Origin: Tubiluchus corallicola
Lineage: Eukaryota > Priapulida > Priapulimorpha > Priapulimorphida > Tubiluchidae
Reading direction: 5' to 3'
Length of the DNA: 64,000 nt
NCBI GenBank assembly: GCA_030141605.1
Contig: JAQGDQ010000039.1
Span: 186,001-250,000, forward strand
The position numbers and the translations under genes were made by a program. The first letter of the stretch is position 1; the number at the start of each line of letters is the position of its first letter. Below the pieces are notes generated by a model. That model saw only the letters and a program-made list of their open reading frames with translations. It searched no databases and was not told the origin of the DNA. Of this stretch, positions 62,837 to 64,000 are shown piece by piece.

Positions 62837-62891
62837 GGAGAAGGAATGCAAGCAAAATAATCCTCGCATAAGAAGTTGTCACCTGTACAGC
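62837..62891 (-). pseudogene. Truncated duplicate of the LDLa exon
   Basis: The minus strand has an acceptor TAG, then GCTGTACAGGTGACAACTTC, encoding CTGDNFLCEDYFACIPS. It is almost identical to the start of the exon at 62676, including flanking intron sequence (CCTATTAAAACACTT against CCTATTTAAACACTT). After CIPS the sequence diverges and runs to a stop; four of six cysteines and the acidic Ca-binding part are missing. It looks like a partial tandem duplication about 215 bp long that made a dead exon. Skipping or inclusion in mRNA is unknown. Confidence 0.75.
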
Positions 62892-63755
62892 CTATTAAAA
62901 CACTTAAGTAATCTTACCATAAATTTTTTTGGTTGAACATCAATGAAATTGAATAAAATACAGACATAGCCGTAATACTGAAATACATATGATAAGGGAG
63001 AATGTTGATGTATTCAGAATAAGCCATCAGAGGCAGGTATCTCACAGATAAGTTCATCAAAGCAACCAGTTTTTTTTCTGTTGCAGTTACATCAACATCC
63101 TTGTTGTGCATTGTTTCCTTCGTATGTATTTTTCCTTGCCTACGTAAAAAAGCTGTATTTAGTTTCAGAAATAAACTGTTTTTGAGTCAGAATACTGTTA
63201 CTAATAACTTGCTACAATACTGATACAATTTTTAGATCGAACATTTTAAGTCGTGCCAAAGAATTTTATATACCCGTTGTAACTAACACTTTCTTTTATA
63301 TAAGCGTATTATGTTTCTATAAACTAAGACTGTGCGTTTTTTACTTGTGCCTTATTTTTGTTCTTGTTTTATGGACTTTAAATGTCTGAAATAAAATAAA
63401 CAATAAAAAATAATAGTATGGCAAAAACTACGCGGTAAATACAGTAGCAACAAGTGAGAATCCAAAGAAAATAAAATTGATGGAACTGAATTATTTCTCA
63501 ATTCTGCTTAACTCATTTAATTATTTATTATGAGATTATTGTAGTAAGCATTATAAAATAATCAATATAAAAGTCACAAAAGACCAAATTAATGACATAA
63601 AAGCATATTTGTAAAGCTAGATTAGAGTTAAACAAATAAAATATTTTCTACTGCAGTTTTGTAGACACACCATTCGTCTAGGTACATACATTGTTATTAA
63701 TGTGTATGCATACAATCCATTCAAAGATATTTACTTAAATTCATAAAACATTTAC

Positions 63756-63931
63756 ACATGGCAGGAAACAATGATTTATAATAGATTTCCAGTTCATATA
63801 GCTTGATTGAGCCAGATACTTTCTGTTGACAATGGTAAACGATTGTGCACGTTTTACGACTGTTTGGTGGAAATTTTGGCGAATATTTAGCGACTGTTGG
63901 ACCATTAAGTTCTTCTAGGTTTTGAAACTGG
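63756..63931 (-). CDS. Possible upstream exon with CUB-like sequence
   Basis: After an acceptor CAG (63934-63932) the minus strand reads QFQNLEELNGPTVAKYSPKF, then PPNSRKTCTIVYHCQQKVSG and SIKLYELEI, to a donor-like GTAAAT at 63755, phase 1 out. SP-[KN]-[FY]-P, a following Cys, and IKL-x-x-x-[ED]-[IL] recall the first half of a CUB domain, and CUB plus LDLa is a common pairing. The outgoing phase 1 fits the LDLa exons. The domain match is weak, so both exon status and identity are tentative. Confidence 0.3.
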
Positions 63932-63959
63932 CTGCAGATTGTAAGTACACACATGTATA

Positions 63960-63960
<1 letters not shown>

Positions 63961-63990
<30 letters not shown>
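63961..63990 (+). repeat. ATAC tetranucleotide run
   Basis: About seven ATAC units at the window end, next to the possible CUB-like exon acceptor. Confidence 0.9.
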
Positions 63991-64000
63991 TATGTGTTAA

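Noticed and set aside
62990-63080. Further LDLa exon on the minus strand (CFDELICEIPASDG)
   Set aside because: Only two cysteines, no Ca-binding acidic motif and an early stop; insufficient for a module.

Overview
This is AT-rich, intron-rich DNA with very little coding sequence. It carries canonical GT-AG splice sites, introns of 0.5 to 18.6 kb, LINE and tRNA-SINE remnants, fold-back elements and long microsatellite arrays. It therefore comes from an animal nuclear genome. The proteins and repeats suggest an invertebrate; I cannot decide the phylum. No prokaryotic gene, operon, CRISPR array or rRNA gene is visible.

Layout. Positions 1-38489, minus strand: one large gene for a cationic amino acid transporter (CAT, SLC7 family). 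Six coding exons were rebuilt by matching reading frames and splice sites: 38489-38375 (start codon), 19803-19684, 15843-15539, 2663-2523, 1271-1137 and 613-1. They give the first 476 residues, and the C-terminal part lies beyond base 1. A possible first non-coding exon with an NRF-1-like promoter motif lies at 46118-46000. Intron 1 holds a same-strand LRAT/NC-domain pseudogene (28336-27917) with an in-frame stop and a lost catalytic cysteine.

Positions 38490-61200: no confident protein gene. The stretch holds tandem repeats (25, 45, about 75 and about 140 bp periods; the 45-bp array is just inside intron 1), fold-back elements, SINE and LINE ends, a pogo-like DNA transposon remnant and a possible solo LTR. 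Positions 61202-63931, minus strand: exons of a second gene with LDL-receptor class A repeats, including a truncated duplicate exon, and possibly a CUB-like exon upstream. This gene is partial.

The CAT would move arginine, lysine or ornithine across a membrane. The LDLa gene is probably an extracellular or receptor protein. Nothing suggests that the two work together. I found no convincing new multi-gene system. The most interesting points are the decayed LRAT-like gene, LINE ends that seed microsatellites, an interspersed element with telomere-like repeats, and several families of near-perfect palindromes.
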